Positions 1 to 10,079 of a DNA stretch of 64,000 nucleotides are shown piece after piece; the first letter of the stretch is position 1, and each line of letters begins with the position of its first letter. Both the position numbers and the translations under genes were made by a program. Where the stretch lies: assembly GCF_000576635.1 (NCBI RefSeq), contig NZ_AVFL01000004.1, forward strand, positions 270,136-334,135, read 5' to 3'. The notes below the pieces were generated by a model, which was given only the letters and a program-made list of their open reading frames with translations, had not been told where the DNA came from and did no database searches. Source of the stretch: Skermanella stibiiresistens SB22. GTDB taxonomy: Bacteria; Pseudomonadota; Alphaproteobacteria; Azospirillales; Azospirillaceae.

Positions 1-94
1 GGGGCCGTCGCGGGCGTTTCGAGAGCGTATGGCCACCGATGCGACACTATGTACGCGCCGACGCGTACGGCCCCGGCGCGTGTCGATGACGCTC
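1..94. other. Intergenic sequence at window edge with nested inverted repeats
   Basis: No gene is seen. Two nested inverted repeats are visible: GTACGCG (51-57) facing CGCGTAC (62-68) across a 4-nt loop, and outside it GGGGCCGT (1-8) facing ACGGCCCC (66-73). There is no T-run. The hairpin lies just past the stop of the SCO gene on the minus strand, so it could end that transcript, but this is only inferred. Confidence 0.3.
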
Positions 95-1868
<1,774 letters not shown>

Positions 1869-1869
1869 A

Positions 1870-2244
1870 CTAGGCGACGCGCTTCAGATCGTAAGGTTGG
1901 ATCAGGATCTCCGGAGGAATTCGCAATTCCTCCGAGAGCCGACGGATCATCGGCAGCGTCAACGCCCGGCGTCGGTTCAAGACCTCGGACACACGGCCGC
2001 TGGAACCGATGATCGGTTCCAGGTCGGCGCGTGTCATGCCGCGTTGCTCCAACATGAACTCGATCGCCGCGATAGGGTCGGCGATTGGCATGGGATGGTG
2101 CCGACGTTCATACGCCTCCACCAGCGTCATGAGAACATCGAGCCGATCGCCTTCGGGGGTCTCCGGCTCGGCATCCCATAGTCGCTCGATCTCGGAGAGA
2201 GCGGTGCGGAAATCGGCGTCCGTTTTGATTGGCGTCACGTTCAT
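1870..2244 (-). CDS. higA: HigA-type antitoxin with helix-turn-helix domain
   Basis: A 124-residue protein with a C-terminal XRE-type helix-turn-helix at about residues 68-105, including SSGRVSEVLNRRRALT, and an acidic N-terminal half. Length and layout fit the COG5499 antitoxins paired with PF09907 HigB toxins. The ATG overlaps the stop of the upstream toxin gene by four bases (2241-2244), so the two are co-translated in the toxin-first order typical of higBA. Such antitoxins neutralise the toxin and repress their own operon; two identical palindromes upstream of higB (2570-2609) are the likely operators. Confidence 0.88.
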   Translation of the reverse strand: MNVTPIKTDADFRTALSEIERLWDAEPETPEGDRLDVLMTLVEAYERRHHPMPIADPIAAIEFMLEQRGMTRADLEPIIGSSGRVSEVLNRRRALTLPMIRRLSEELRIPPEILIQPYDLKRVA

Positions 2245-2558
2245 TGGATGCTCTCCAGTCCACGCGCGCGGTTCAACTCGTCGTACTCGTGGAGGGAGCT
2301 GACGAAGCGTATGTAAACCATGCGCCACTTGTATTTTACGACCACCACAAGTCGGTACTTGTTGCCTGCTATGTTGAAGACGACTCGATCGCCCACAAAG
2401 CTGGCGCTTCTGAATTGATCCTTCAAAATGGCCGGGCCGGACCAGTCAGCCTTCTCCACAATGGCGTACCACTGCGCAAGGGCTTCACGGCTGTCGGAAT
2501 GCCCCGGCCTTTCCCAGTGTTCGCGAAGCGTCTTGTAGGCGATGATCCTCATTTTCAA
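2241..2558 (-). CDS. higB: HigB-type mRNA interferase toxin
   Basis: A 105-residue basic protein matching the PF09907 HigB pattern in order: the MRIIAYKTLREHWE start, an ALAQWY helix, a KADW segment, the FVGDRVVFNIAGNKYRLVV core and the closing YIRFVSSLHEYD strand. Proteins of this family are ribosome-dependent mRNA endonucleases. ATG codons at 2558 and 2552 are both possible starts; the family usually begins at the equivalent of the second. The reading frame is intact, so the toxin is probably functional. The pair lies between ldh and phoH with no mobile-element remnants. Confidence 0.88.
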   Translation of the reverse strand: MKMRIIAYKTLREHWERPGHSDSREALAQWYAIVEKADWSGPAILKDQFRSASFVGDRVVFNIAGNKYRLVVVVKYKWRMVYIRFVSSLHEYDELNRARGLESIQ

Positions 2559-2569
2559 ACATTAATCAT

Positions 2570-2609
2570 CTCCCAAAATGGGAGCAAGCAAAACCTCCCA
2601 AAATGGGAG
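2570..2609. promoter_or_regulatory. Twin palindromic operators of the higBA promoter
   Basis: The 15-bp near-palindrome CTCCCAAAATGGGAG occurs twice without any change, at 2570-2584 and 2595-2609, with centres 25 bp apart. The second copy lies inside a longer inverted repeat spanning 2590-2614 (AAAACC outer left, GGTTTT outer right). Both sit 12-51 bp upstream of the higB start. The arrangement suits cooperative binding of two antitoxin dimers that shut off the promoter. Binding by HigA is inferred from position and symmetry. Confidence 0.7.
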
Positions 2610-2656
2610 GTTTTGCGACTGGCGTCTTCGATCCGCCCGACTAGGGATTTTGTCGA

Positions 2657-2686
2657 ATGCCCAGCGCCTCGCGAGGCGCTGGGCAT
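2657..2686. terminator. 30-bp perfect palindrome after phoH
   Basis: Bases 2657-2671 are the exact reverse complement of 2672-2686, giving a 15-bp arm with no spacer; as RNA it would fold with a short CTCG-type loop. It starts 15 bp past the phoH stop on the minus strand. There is no strong T-run (TCGACAAAATCC follows), so it may be a weak terminator, an mRNA 3'-end stabiliser or a protein site. Confidence 0.45.
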
Positions 2687-2701
2687 CAACTTTCCGGAAA
2701 A

Positions 2702-3403
2702 TCAGGCCAACAGGGGCATCATCGCGGCGACCAGGGGGTGGCGGACGATGTCCTGGGTGGTCAGGCGGACGATCGCGATGTCCTCCAAGGGGGTCAGGCG
2801 GCGGACGGCCTCCTCAAGGCCGGACATGCTGGGGAGCAGGTCGGTCTGGTCGGGGTCGCCGGTGATCACCATGGTGGAGTGCCAGCCGAGGCGGGTCAGC
2901 AGCATCTTGATCTGCTGGAACGTCATGTTCTGCGCCTCGTCGACGATCACGAAGCTGCGCGAGATGGTCCGGCCACGCATATAGGCCAGTGGGGCGATCT
3001 CGACCGTGCCGTCCTTGGTCATCTGGCGCACTTGGCGGGCGCCCAGCCGGTCCGACAGCGCGTCGTAGATCGGCCGCATCCACGGGTCCATCTTCTCGTT
3101 GATGTCGCCGGGCAGGAAGCCGAGGCTCTCGCCCGCCTCGACCACGGGCCTGGTGATCACGATGCGGGTGATCTTGCCCGCGTTCATCGCCTCGACCGCC
3201 TTGGTCACGGCGAGGTAGGTCTTGCCGGTTCCGGCGGGGCCGACCGCCAGCGTCAGGGAATGGGTGTCGATCGCCGCCATCAGCGCTTCCTGGTTGGCGG
3301 TGCGCGGCTTGACCGTCTTCAGATAGCTCTGGTCACGGAAGTCCTCGCCGGCGGCATCGGGGAGCGCCACGATACGGGCCTGTGAAGCGGTGCGTTTGGT
3401 CAT
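2702..3403 (-). CDS. phoH: PhoH family P-loop ATPase
   Basis: A 233-residue single-domain PhoH protein. Walker A is GPAGTGKT (55-62), Walker B is VIVDEAQ (152-158), and the family motifs TRPVVEAGESLGFLPGD (84-100) and APLAYMRGRT (137-146) are clear. PhoH proteins are predicted RNA-linked ATPases or helicases; the E. coli member is induced by phosphate starvation. The chosen ATG at 3403 follows GGAAAGGACGACGCGCG. A second in-frame ATG at 3481 follows a near-perfect AGGAGGTGATTG and would add 26 unusual residues, so the start is uncertain. A 10-codon ORF lies directly upstream. Confidence 0.85.
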   Translation of the reverse strand: MTKRTASQARIVALPDAAGEDFRDQSYLKTVKPRTANQEALMAAIDTHSLTLAVGPAGTGKTYLAVTKAVEAMNAGKITRIVITRPVVEAGESLGFLPGDINEKMDPWMRPIYDALSDRLGARQVRQMTKDGTVEIAPLAYMRGRTISRSFVIVDEAQNMTFQQIKMLLTRLGWHSTMVITGDPDQTDLLPSMSGLEEAVRRLTPLEDIAIVRLTTQDIVRHPLVAAMMPLLA

Positions 3404-3484
3404 CGCGCGTCGTCCTTTCCCTTCGCTGGTTTCCTGATTGAGCGGGTCCCACAGGGTGCATGTGTCGAATGGGGCTCTCATCAA

Positions 3485-3517
3485 TCACCTCCTGCTGCCG
3501 AAGCGGCGTTGGGCCAT
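3485..3517 (-). CDS. Possible 10-residue leader peptide before phoH
   Basis: The ATG at 3517 follows GAGGAGAACGAC, a good ribosome-binding site, and encodes MAQRRFGSRR before TGA. Its last codons AGG AGG TGA form the ribosome-binding site of the in-frame ATG at 3481, so translating the leader would cover or expose that site. This suggests translational coupling with phoH. It is too short to assign by homology, and no function is known. Confidence 0.35.
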   Translation of the reverse strand: MAQRRFGSRR

Positions 3518-3966
3518 GTCGTTCTCCTCAACCGTTGGGACGAAGACCGTTTTGAACGATGTCTGGTAGGCGGCTTGGTCGGGGAACCGGGAACGCGGGC
3601 ACAAAAAAACCTCCCGGAGGGGAGGTTCGGTCGTGCGTGCGGCTGATGTCGTCGAAGCGGATGCCAACCGGGCGACGAGGACGGCTGGGGGCGCCCCGCT
3701 GGTTGGATCTGGAAGGCTTCTGGACGGGTCGGACAAGGTATCTGTTCTCCTGTCGTCTGTGTCAGCCGCGATGGTTGAAGGATAACCTCCGGACTTCGCC
3801 TTTGTCTCCGCTATTTCGTGTGTGACATCAAAGATTCATCTAGATGTTGCGGATTATCCACTTCGCGCCCGCGTTCACACTCCAATGGGCCACGAGAGCG
3901 TGGCGCCCGCCCGCGTGAATGCCTATGCTGGCGCCTCGTGCCCCGGATCCATGCTGGACGGAAATC
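3518..3966. other. Long leader or intergenic region upstream of phoH
   Basis: 449 bp without a supportable gene. An 83-codon minus-strand frame crosses it but has poor, Pro/Ser/Arg-rich composition and runs through the terminator hairpin at 3603-3627, so it is not called. Sequence near 3780-3860 is less GC-rich than the surroundings and may hold divergent promoters for phoH and the SHOCT gene. No tRNA or known riboswitch was recognised. Confidence 0.4.
3603..3627 (-). terminator. Rho-independent terminator reading toward phoH
   Basis: Arms AACCTCCC (3608-3615) and GGGAGGTT (3620-3627) enclose GGAG, and on the minus strand the stem is followed by seven T residues (3603-3609 plus strand are A). 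It points toward phoH and lies about 120-200 bp upstream of its start. No gene on the minus strand ends just before it, so it may be an attenuator in the phoH leader or the end of a small RNA. Confidence 0.7.
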
Positions 3967-4248
3967 ATGACGAAAAGGTTCACGTCGATCTGGAATGAGA
4001 AGAAGCCGGTCTCGGCGTCGATCCGGACGGGCGGCCGCCCCGTGACTGGAGCCCCCCGGGGGCGGGCCGGGGTGGCGAGTGGGTCCGCCGACAGCGAGAG
4101 TGGCGATGACGGTGACGACTCGGTCGGGCGCTCGCTGCGGGCGCTCAAGGTGATGCTCGATCGGGGATTGATGACGGAGCGGGAATACGAGGATCGGAAA
4201 GCGGCGCTCAGGGCCGACGCGGCGGGCAAGCCGCCGGGCGCCGGTTGA
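3967..4248 (+). CDS. SHOCT domain-containing small protein
   Basis: A 93-residue protein. The C-terminal part (about residues 57-86) fits the SHOCT domain: LRALKVMLDRGLMTEREYED followed by RKAAL. SHOCT is a short helical domain common at C-termini of bacterial proteins and thought to mediate oligomerisation. The N-terminal half is polar and low-complexity, rich in Gly, Arg, Ser and Asp, without a signal peptide. The ATG at 3967 follows GGACGGAAATC. Function is unknown. Confidence 0.65.
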   Translation: MTKRFTSIWNEKKPVSASIRTGGRPVTGAPRGRAGVASGSADSESGDDGDDSVGRSLRALKVMLDRGLMTEREYEDRKAALRADAAGKPPGAG

Positions 4249-4565
4249 GACCCGCGCCGCAGGGCGTTCAAAGACTTTGCCAAAAGGTGTGGGCGCCGTT
4301 ACCATAATTTGTAGTTTTTGGGGCACAGACCCCAAGAATTGGGCTATCGATGGCAATCATGGCCAGCCGAAGGGCTGGTCGCGGAAATATCCGCGGGTTA
4401 TGGTTAACTAGACGCTTGCACTTCGGGGCCATGGCTCGCTAGAAGGAGTAGCCATTTCTCGATTTTGGTGGGCTCGGCCGATTTCAACCCGATGCGCCAG
4501 GGCAGGGAGCGGCGGTGCCGGCCGCCTGCCGGGGCGGCGGACATCATGATAAGTGGTAGGGGTTT
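4249..4565 (+). other. minC upstream region with three consecutive stem-loops
   Basis: 317 bp before minC hold three compact hairpins on the plus strand: TTGGGG/CCCCAA with a 6-nt loop (4318-4335), CCAGCC/GGCTGG with a GAAG loop (4363-4378), and CGCGGA/TCCGCG with an AATA loop (4380-4395). The last two are one base apart. None is followed by a T-run. They could be the structured 5' leader of minC or a small RNA. No known riboswitch consensus was matched by eye. Confidence 0.45.
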
Positions 4566-5348
4566 GTGAGAAGCACCAATCAGATTTCGGAGCGTGACGC
4601 GCCGTTCCAGCTCAGGGGCAACAGCTTCACCGTCATGGTGCTCAAGCTGATGGCTCCCGACGACCCGTCTTTTTTCCCCCAACTGCTCAGCAAGATCCGT
4701 CAGGCACCGAACTTCTTCAAGAACGCGCCGGTGGTGCTCGACCTGGAGGACCTGGATGAAGGCGCCGGCCCGGCCGACTTCATCGACTTCGTCGTGACCC
4801 TGCGCCAGAACAGCCTGATACCCGTCGGCATCCAGGGCGGCACCCCGACCCAGCAGGCGGCCGCCTTCGAGGCGGGCCTGACCATCATGCCGACCGGCAG
4901 GCCGAGCCGCGAGCCGGAGCGCGACTTCCAGCGCCCCGCGCCCGGCCGCGCGCCGACCGATCCGCTGCCGCCGCGGGCACCGATGCCGATGGCGGAGACC
5001 GCGGCCCCGGAATTCCAGAAGACCACCATGATCATCACCGAGCCGGTCCGCTCGGGACGCCAGATCTACGCGGCGCGGGGCGACCTGATCGTACTGGGCC
5101 CCGTCAGCGCGGGCGCCGAGCTGCTGGCCGACGGCAACATCCATGTCTACAGCTCGCTGCGCGGGCGCGCGCTGGCCGGCATCTCGGGCGATACCAGCGC
5201 CCGCATCTTCTGTCACAGCCTGGAGGCGGAACTGGTGTCGATCGCGGGGCTCTATCGGGTGAGCGAGGACCTGGAGAAGACGGTCTTCAAGAAGCAGGTT
5301 CACATATACCTGGATGACGGCTACCTGCGCATGGATCCCCTGGCATGA
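4566..5348 (+). CDS. minC: Septum site-determining protein MinC
   Basis: A 260-residue FtsZ-assembly inhibitor. The N-terminal MinC_N domain (about 10-105) carries FQLRGNSFTVMVLKL, and the C-terminal beta-helix domain (about 150-258) has the family signature VRSGRQIYAARGDLIVLGPV then SAGAELLADGNIHVYSSLRG. A Pro/Arg-rich linker joins them. The chosen start is GTG at 4566 just after GGTAGGGG, with a short spacing. The ATG of a possible long MinD start overlaps the minC stop. MinC acts with MinD at the membrane to block division away from midcell. Confidence 0.93.
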   Translation: MRSTNQISERDAPFQLRGNSFTVMVLKLMAPDDPSFFPQLLSKIRQAPNFFKNAPVVLDLEDLDEGAGPADFIDFVVTLRQNSLIPVGIQGGTPTQQAAAFEAGLTIMPTGRPSREPERDFQRPAPGRAPTDPLPPRAPMPMAETAAPEFQKTTMIITEPVRSGRQIYAARGDLIVLGPVSAGAELLADGNIHVYSSLRGRALAGISGDTSARIFCHSLEAELVSIAGLYRVSEDLEKTVFKKQVHIYLDDGYLRMDPLA

Positions 5349-5401
5349 AACGTGGAAAACAAGCGGTTTCGCAATCAACTTCGAAGAGTGGAGAGGCTTC
5401 C

Positions 5402-6217
5402 TTGGCCAAGGTAATCGTGATGACATCGGGCAAGGGCGGCGTGGGCAAGACCACGTCGAGCGCCGCCTTCGCCACCGGCCTCGCCCTGCGCGGGTTCAAG
5501 ACCGTCGTGATCGACTTCGACGTCGGCTTGCGGAACCTGGACCTGATCATGGGCTGCGAACGCCGCGTCGTGTTCGATTTCGTCAACGTGATCAATGGCG
5601 AGGCCAAGCTCAACCAGGCCCTGATCAAGGATAAGCGGGTCGAGAACCTGTACATCCTGCCGACCAGCCAGACCCGCGACAAGGACGCGCTGACCAAGGA
5701 AGGCGTCGAGAAGATCCTGGACGAGCTGAGGAAGGACTTCGACTACATCCTGTGCGACAGCCCGGCCGGCATCGAGAAGGGCGCCCTGATGGCGCTGTAC
5801 TTCGCCGACCACGCGATCATCGTGACCAACCCCGAGGTCTCGTCGGTGCGCGACAGCGACCGCATCCTGGGCGTGCTGGCGTCGAAGTCGCGCCGGGCCG
5901 AGTTGAACCAGGAGCCGGTCCAGGAGCATCTGCTGCTGACCCGATACGATCCGGAGCGGGTCGAGCGCGGCGACATGCTGAAGGTCGACGACGTGCTGGA
6001 GATCCTGGCGATCCCCCTGCTGGGTGTCGTTCCGGAGAGCACCGCCGTGCTGCGCGCCTCCAACATCGGCATGCCGGTGACCTTGGACGAGAAGAGCAAC
6101 GCCAACCAAGCCTATACCGACGCGGTCGCGCGGTTCCTGGGCGACACGGTCGAGCACCGCTTCATGAAGCCGGAGAAGAAGGGCTTCTTCGAGCGCTTCC
6201 TGCGGAGGACCGCATGA
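5402..6217 (+). CDS. minD: Septum site-determining ATPase MinD
   Basis: A 271-residue ParA-type ATPase. The deviant Walker A is GKGGVGKTT (10-18), Walker A' is VVIDFDVGLRNLD, and the C-terminal KGFFERFLRR is the amphipathic membrane-targeting helix. The TTG at 5402 is preferred because it gives the canonical MAKVIVMTSGKGG start, gives the E. coli-like length, and follows GGAGAGGCTTCC. An ATG at 5345 overlapping the minC stop would add 19 residues. MinD binds membrane as an ATP dimer, recruits MinC, and is released by MinE. Confidence 0.94.
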   Translation: MAKVIVMTSGKGGVGKTTSSAAFATGLALRGFKTVVIDFDVGLRNLDLIMGCERRVVFDFVNVINGEAKLNQALIKDKRVENLYILPTSQTRDKDALTKEGVEKILDELRKDFDYILCDSPAGIEKGALMALYFADHAIIVTNPEVSSVRDSDRILGVLASKSRRAELNQEPVQEHLLLTRYDPERVERGDMLKVDDVLEILAIPLLGVVPESTAVLRASNIGMPVTLDEKSNANQAYTDAVARFLGDTVEHRFMKPEKKGFFERFLRRTA

Positions 6218-6558
6218 GCATCTTCAACTTCTTTCGGCCGCCTCCGCGCAAGTCGGTCGCGGAGGAGGCCAAGGAGCGCCTGCAGATCGTCCTGGCGCAT
6301 GAGAGGGCGGCCGGGTCCAGCCCGGACTATCTGCCGATCCTCCAGCGCGAGTTGCTGGCGGTGATCGCCAAATACGTCCAGATCGACGAGAAGAAGGTCG
6401 AGGTCAGCTTCGAGCGCGGAGGCGACTACTCCACGCTCGAGGTCAACATCGAGCTGCCGCCGCCGTCGAACGACAAGGCGGCCCGGGCGCGGGGCACCGG
6501 TCCCGTCACCGGCGGCGACGCCAAGAAGCCGCCGGCGGCGGCCGCCAAGCGGGCGTGA
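6214..6558 (+). CDS. minE: Cell division topological specificity factor MinE
   Basis: A 114-residue protein. The N-terminal MSIFNFFRPPP membrane-contact segment, the anti-MinCD helix with AKERLQIVLAHER (about 19-31) and the topological domain ending near VNIELPPP are all present. It carries about 30 extra residues rich in Ala, Pro and Lys beyond the E. coli protein (88 residues). The start overlaps the minD stop by four bases. MinE stimulates MinD ATPase and drives pole-to-pole oscillation. Confidence 0.92.
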   Translation: MSIFNFFRPPPRKSVAEEAKERLQIVLAHERAAGSSPDYLPILQRELLAVIAKYVQIDEKKVEVSFERGGDYSTLEVNIELPPPSNDKAARARGTGPVTGGDAKKPPAAAAKRA

Positions 6559-6679
6559 GACCACGCTGGCCGGGTGATGCCGGCCGGTGCTGGATGGACC
6601 GGGCAGAACGCCGGGCCATGACGGGTCACCGCCTCCCCGAACGCGGCGTCCAGACCGCGACCCATCCAACCACGACCCA

Positions 6680-7534
6680 TCAAACCGCTATGTTGTCGAT
6701 CAATCTGGTCCGACCCAGGAAGGCCGCCGCGAGAACGCGCGCCGGACGGTCGGCGATCTCCAGCGGTTCGAGCGACGCGGCATCGCAGATCGCCAGATAG
6801 TCGATGCGGTCGAACCCCGCCGCGCGCAATCTCTCCAATCCCCATTCGATGGCGCTCCGGCACCGGGTCGGTTCCGCCGCGACATCCGCCGCGACGTCGA
6901 ACAGCACGGTGTTGAGCTGGCGCGCGATGGTCAGCTGATCGGGCGTCAGGTAGGCGTTCCTGGACGATAGCGCCAAGCCCGCCTCGTCCCGCACCGTCTC
7001 CGCGCCCTCGATCATGACCGGAATGTCGAGGTCGCGCACCATGCGGCGAATGACCTGGAGCTGCTGATAGTCCTTCTGACCAAACACGGCGACATCGGGC
7101 AGGCATTGCAGCAGCAGCTTGGACACGACCGTGGCGACGCCATCGAAATGGCCGGGGCGCAAGGGGCCGCACAAGCCTTCGGTCAGTCCGGCGACATGGA
7201 CCGTCGTGGAGAAGCCGTCGGGATACATCTCCCCGACATCGGGCGCGTAGAGCAGGTCGGCTCCGACGCTCGCCAGCTTGGCCGCGTCGGAGGCCTCCTG
7301 GCGCGGATACTTCGAGAAATCCTCGTTCGGGCCGAACTGGGTCGGGTTGACGAAGACGCTGACCACGACATGATCGGCGCCCCGGCGCCGCGCCGCCTGG
7401 ACCAGACTGAGGTGACCCTCGTGCAGGGCGCCCATGGTCGGCACCAGTCCGACCTTCTCGCCGGCGGCCCGCCACGTGGCGACCCGGGCGCGCAGATCGG
7501 CGACGGTCCGGATTGTGGTCAGGTTCTCGGTCAT
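6680..7534 (-). CDS. panC: Pantothenate synthetase
   Basis: A 284-residue enzyme that joins pantoate and beta-alanine using ATP. The HIGH-like motif [13 protein letters not shown] (32-44), the [13 protein letters not shown] pantoate-binding stretch, GQKDYQQL and the SSRNAYL segment are typical. Its ATG at 7534 overlaps the panB stop (7531-7534), so panB and panC are translationally coupled. It converges with minE, with 121 bp between them, including a GGCCGG/CCGGCC hairpin at 6568-6585. Confidence 0.95.
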   Translation of the reverse strand: MTENLTTIRTVADLRARVATWRAAGEKVGLVPTMGALHEGHLSLVQAARRRGADHVVVSVFVNPTQFGPNEDFSKYPRQEASDAAKLASVGADLLYAPDVGEMYPDGFSTTVHVAGLTEGLCGPLRPGHFDGVATVVSKLLLQCLPDVAVFGQKDYQQLQVIRRMVRDLDIPVMIEGAETVRDEAGLALSSRNAYLTPDQLTIARQLNTVLFDVAADVAAEPTRCRSAIEWGLERLRAAGFDRIDYLAICDAASLEPLEIADRPARVLAAAFLGRTRLIDNIAV

Positions 7535-8385
7535 TCCGTTGTGCTCCCACCGGGTTTGACGCCGCTCGGCCTGGCCGCGAAGACGTGCTCGGGGCCGGGG
7601 AACCGGCGAGCGCGCACGTCGTCGGCGTAGGCCCGTGCCGCCGCCGAGACTTGCTCCCCGAGATCGGCGTATCGCTTGACGAATTTGGGGGTGAAGTCGT
7701 TGAACAGGCCAACGATGTCCTCGGTGACCAGGATCTGGCCGTCGCAGGCGGGCGAGCCGCCGATGCCGATGGTCGGGACCGCGAGGTCGTTGGTCAATTG
7801 GCGGGCCAGCGGCTCGACCGTGCCCTCGATCACGATGGCGAAGGCGCCGGCGTCCGCGATGGCGAAGGCGTCGGCGGCGATGGCGTTGCTCTCCTGACCG
7901 CCCCGGCCGCGCGCGCGGTAGCCTCCCAGCGTGTTGACCGACTGGGGGGTGAGGCCGATGTGTCCAAGCACGGGGATGCCCCGCTTGGTCAGGAACGCGA
8001 CGGTCGAGGCCATCTCGACGCCACCCTCCAGCTTGACCGCCGCGCAGCCCGTCTCGGCCATCACCCGCGCGGCGGCCCGGAACGCGACCTCGGGCGATTC
8101 CTGATAGGATCCGAATGGCAGATCGACCACCACGCACGCCTGCGACGCGCCGCGCGTGACGGCGGCGCCATGGGCGATCATCATGTCGAGCGTCACCGAC
8201 AGCGTGCTTTCCATGCCGTACAGCACCATGCCCAGACTGTCGCCCACCAGCAGCATATCCACGTGGGCGTCGAGCTGACGGGCCATCGGCGTGGTGTAGG
8301 CGGTCAGCGAGACGATCGGCGTGCCGCCCTTCCTGGCGGAAAGTTCGGGCACGGTGACTCGACGTCGGCGGTCGGGGACACTCAT
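7531..8385 (-). CDS. panB: 3-methyl-2-oxobutanoate hydroxymethyltransferase
   Basis: A 284-residue (beta-alpha)8 barrel enzyme for the first pantothenate step, adding the methylene-THF carbon to 2-ketoisovalerate. Motifs seen are [26 protein letters not shown] (metal and substrate loop), [16 protein letters not shown] and [15 protein letters not shown]. Its substrate comes from the valine pathway, whose ilv genes are about 50 kb away in this window. It is divergent from the VCBS-repeat gene at 8604 across 218 bp. Confidence 0.95.
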   Translation of the reverse strand: MSVPDRRRRVTVPELSARKGGTPIVSLTAYTTPMARQLDAHVDMLLVGDSLGMVLYGMESTLSVTLDMMIAHGAAVTRGASQACVVVDLPFGSYQESPEVAFRAAARVMAETGCAAVKLEGGVEMASTVAFLTKRGIPVLGHIGLTPQSVNTLGGYRARGRGGQESNAIAADAFAIADAGAFAIVIEGTVEPLARQLTNDLAVPTIGIGGSPACDGQILVTEDIVGLFNDFTPKFVKRYADLGEQVSAAARAYADDVRARRFPGPEHVFAARPSGVKPGGSTTE

Positions 8386-8603
8386 GTCGCGTTTCTCCCC
8401 TTTCTGGGCGCGGCTTCAAATGGTGCGCCTAGATATAATGTTGGAACCCCCACGTCACGATGATTGGACGAATACGGTCGGTTTTGTCGTCGAATTCCCG
8501 CCATGCGGAAGTGGCGGGACTCTCTCCGGGAGGCACTCGCCGCGTGCTCCCGGCCGCCGTCTGTGGCAGCATGGATGGGCACGCACGCGGCGGGGAGAGG
8601 ACG

Positions 8604-9971
8604 ATGTTTCTTGATGAGACGGCGTCGATCGGCCGGAACGAGCCCCGGCTTGGCAATGGGGTGGCGGTCACCGACATCGACGGTGACGGAGCCTGCGAGT
8701 TCGTCGTCGCGGGCCATGGCTGCGCCAACCTGGTCCTAAAATGGGACGGTAAGCGGCTGGTCGACATCGCCGATCCGGTGATCGCCGACAGCCAGCGGAA
8801 CGCCATCGGCCTGTGCGCCGCCGACGCCGATGGCGACGGCCGCGAGGAGCTTTACGTCCTCAACTCGGAAAGCGCCGCCGGGAGCGGACGGTTCGGTGAC
8901 CGGCTGTTCGCCTGTTTCGGCAAGCGCTGGCTGGACCTGTTCGCGCAGCCGGAGAACTTCGCCGTGATCAACCAGACGGTGGGACGCTCGGTCGCCTGCG
9001 TCGACCGGGCGGGCACCGGCAAGTACGGTTTCGTCGTCGCCAACAAGGGCGGGCGCTTCCGGCTGTACGAGTTCGACCGGCGCGGCCACGTCATGGACAT
9101 GGCGGAGGAGGTCGGCATCGACCTGGAGGGTGCTGGACGGGCGCTGGTCAGCCTGCCGCTGGTGTCGGAGCGGATGGACATCTTCGCCGCCAACGACCAC
9201 GGTCCCAACTTCCTGTTCCGCAACCTGGGCGACGGGACTTTCGAGGAGATCGCGGCCGAATGGGGCGTCGCCGACCCGCTGGGGCAGGGCAGGGGAGTCG
9301 CGGTGCTGGACGCCGATGGCGACGGGCTGTTCGATCTGGTGTGCGGCAACTGGCAGGGACGGCACAGGCTGTTCATGCAGCGGGCCGGCGGCGGATTCGT
9401 CGAGTCGGCGCCGGAGGACATGGCGGAGCCTTCACGGGTGCGGACCGTCATCGCGGCGGATTTCGACAATGACGGGTACGAGGAGATCCTGTTCAACAAT
9501 CTGGGCCAGCCCAACCGGCTGTTCGCCTGGACCAACGACCGCTGGACCGAGGCCGAGATCGGCGACGCGGAGGAGCCCCATGGCCATGGGACGGGGGCGG
9601 CGGTCGCGGATATCGATGGCGATGGCAGGCTGGAACTGCTGATCTCGCATGGCGGGACGGGTCCCCAGCCGCTTGGCTTCTACCGGCCTTATCCGAACGA
9701 CAATGGCTGGCTGCGGGTGATGCCCCTGACGGCGGCGGGAGCGCCGGCGCGGGGTGCCGTCGTGACCTGCACGGCGCGCGGACGGACCCAGCGGCGGGTG
9801 ATCTGCGCCGGCAGCGGTTATCTGTGCCAGATGGAGCCGGTGGCGCATTTCGGGCTGGGCGCCGTCCACTCGGTCGAGCGGGTCGAGGTGCGCTGGCCCG
9901 ATGGCGCGACGCGGACCGTCGAGCACCCACACGCCAACCGGATGGTGCGGGTCGAGCATCCGGGCCACTGA
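8604..9971 (+). CDS. CRTAC1-like VCBS/FG-GAP repeat protein with ASPIC/UnbV tail
   Basis: A 455-residue protein made of repeated beta-propeller blades with calcium-binding-type motifs such as TDIDGDG, ADADGDG, LDADGDG, ADFDNDG and ADIDGDG, ending in an ASPIC/UnbV-like domain with RVEVRWPDGATRTVE. CRTAC1 proteins are usually extracellular or periplasmic, but no signal peptide follows the ATG at 8604, which has a strong GGGGAGAGGACG site. In-frame sequence upstream is Arg-rich and unlikely to be a signal. Role unknown; calcium binding and protein-protein contact are the family expectation. Confidence 0.8.
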   Translation: MFLDETASIGRNEPRLGNGVAVTDIDGDGACEFVVAGHGCANLVLKWDGKRLVDIADPVIADSQRNAIGLCAADADGDGREELYVLNSESAAGSGRFGDRLFACFGKRWLDLFAQPENFAVINQTVGRSVACVDRAGTGKYGFVVANKGGRFRLYEFDRRGHVMDMAEEVGIDLEGAGRALVSLPLVSERMDIFAANDHGPNFLFRNLGDGTFEEIAAEWGVADPLGQGRGVAVLDADGDGLFDLVCGNWQGRHRLFMQRAGGGFVESAPEDMAEPSRVRTVIAADFDNDGYEEILFNNLGQPNRLFAWTNDRWTEAEIGDAEEPHGHGTGAAVADIDGDGRLELLISHGGTGPQPLGFYRPYPNDNGWLRVMPLTAAGAPARGAVVTCTARGRTQRRVICAGSGYLCQMEPVAHFGLGAVHSVERVEVRWPDGATRTVEHPHANRMVRVEHPGH

Positions 9972-10079
9972 GGGATTGGATGCCGAGGGATTGGTTCGCG
10001 CTGGTCAGCGCCGTTCAATGGACTAGACTGTGACCAATCGGCTTGTTCCGATCTGGACTACCCGTGATGGAGAAGACCC

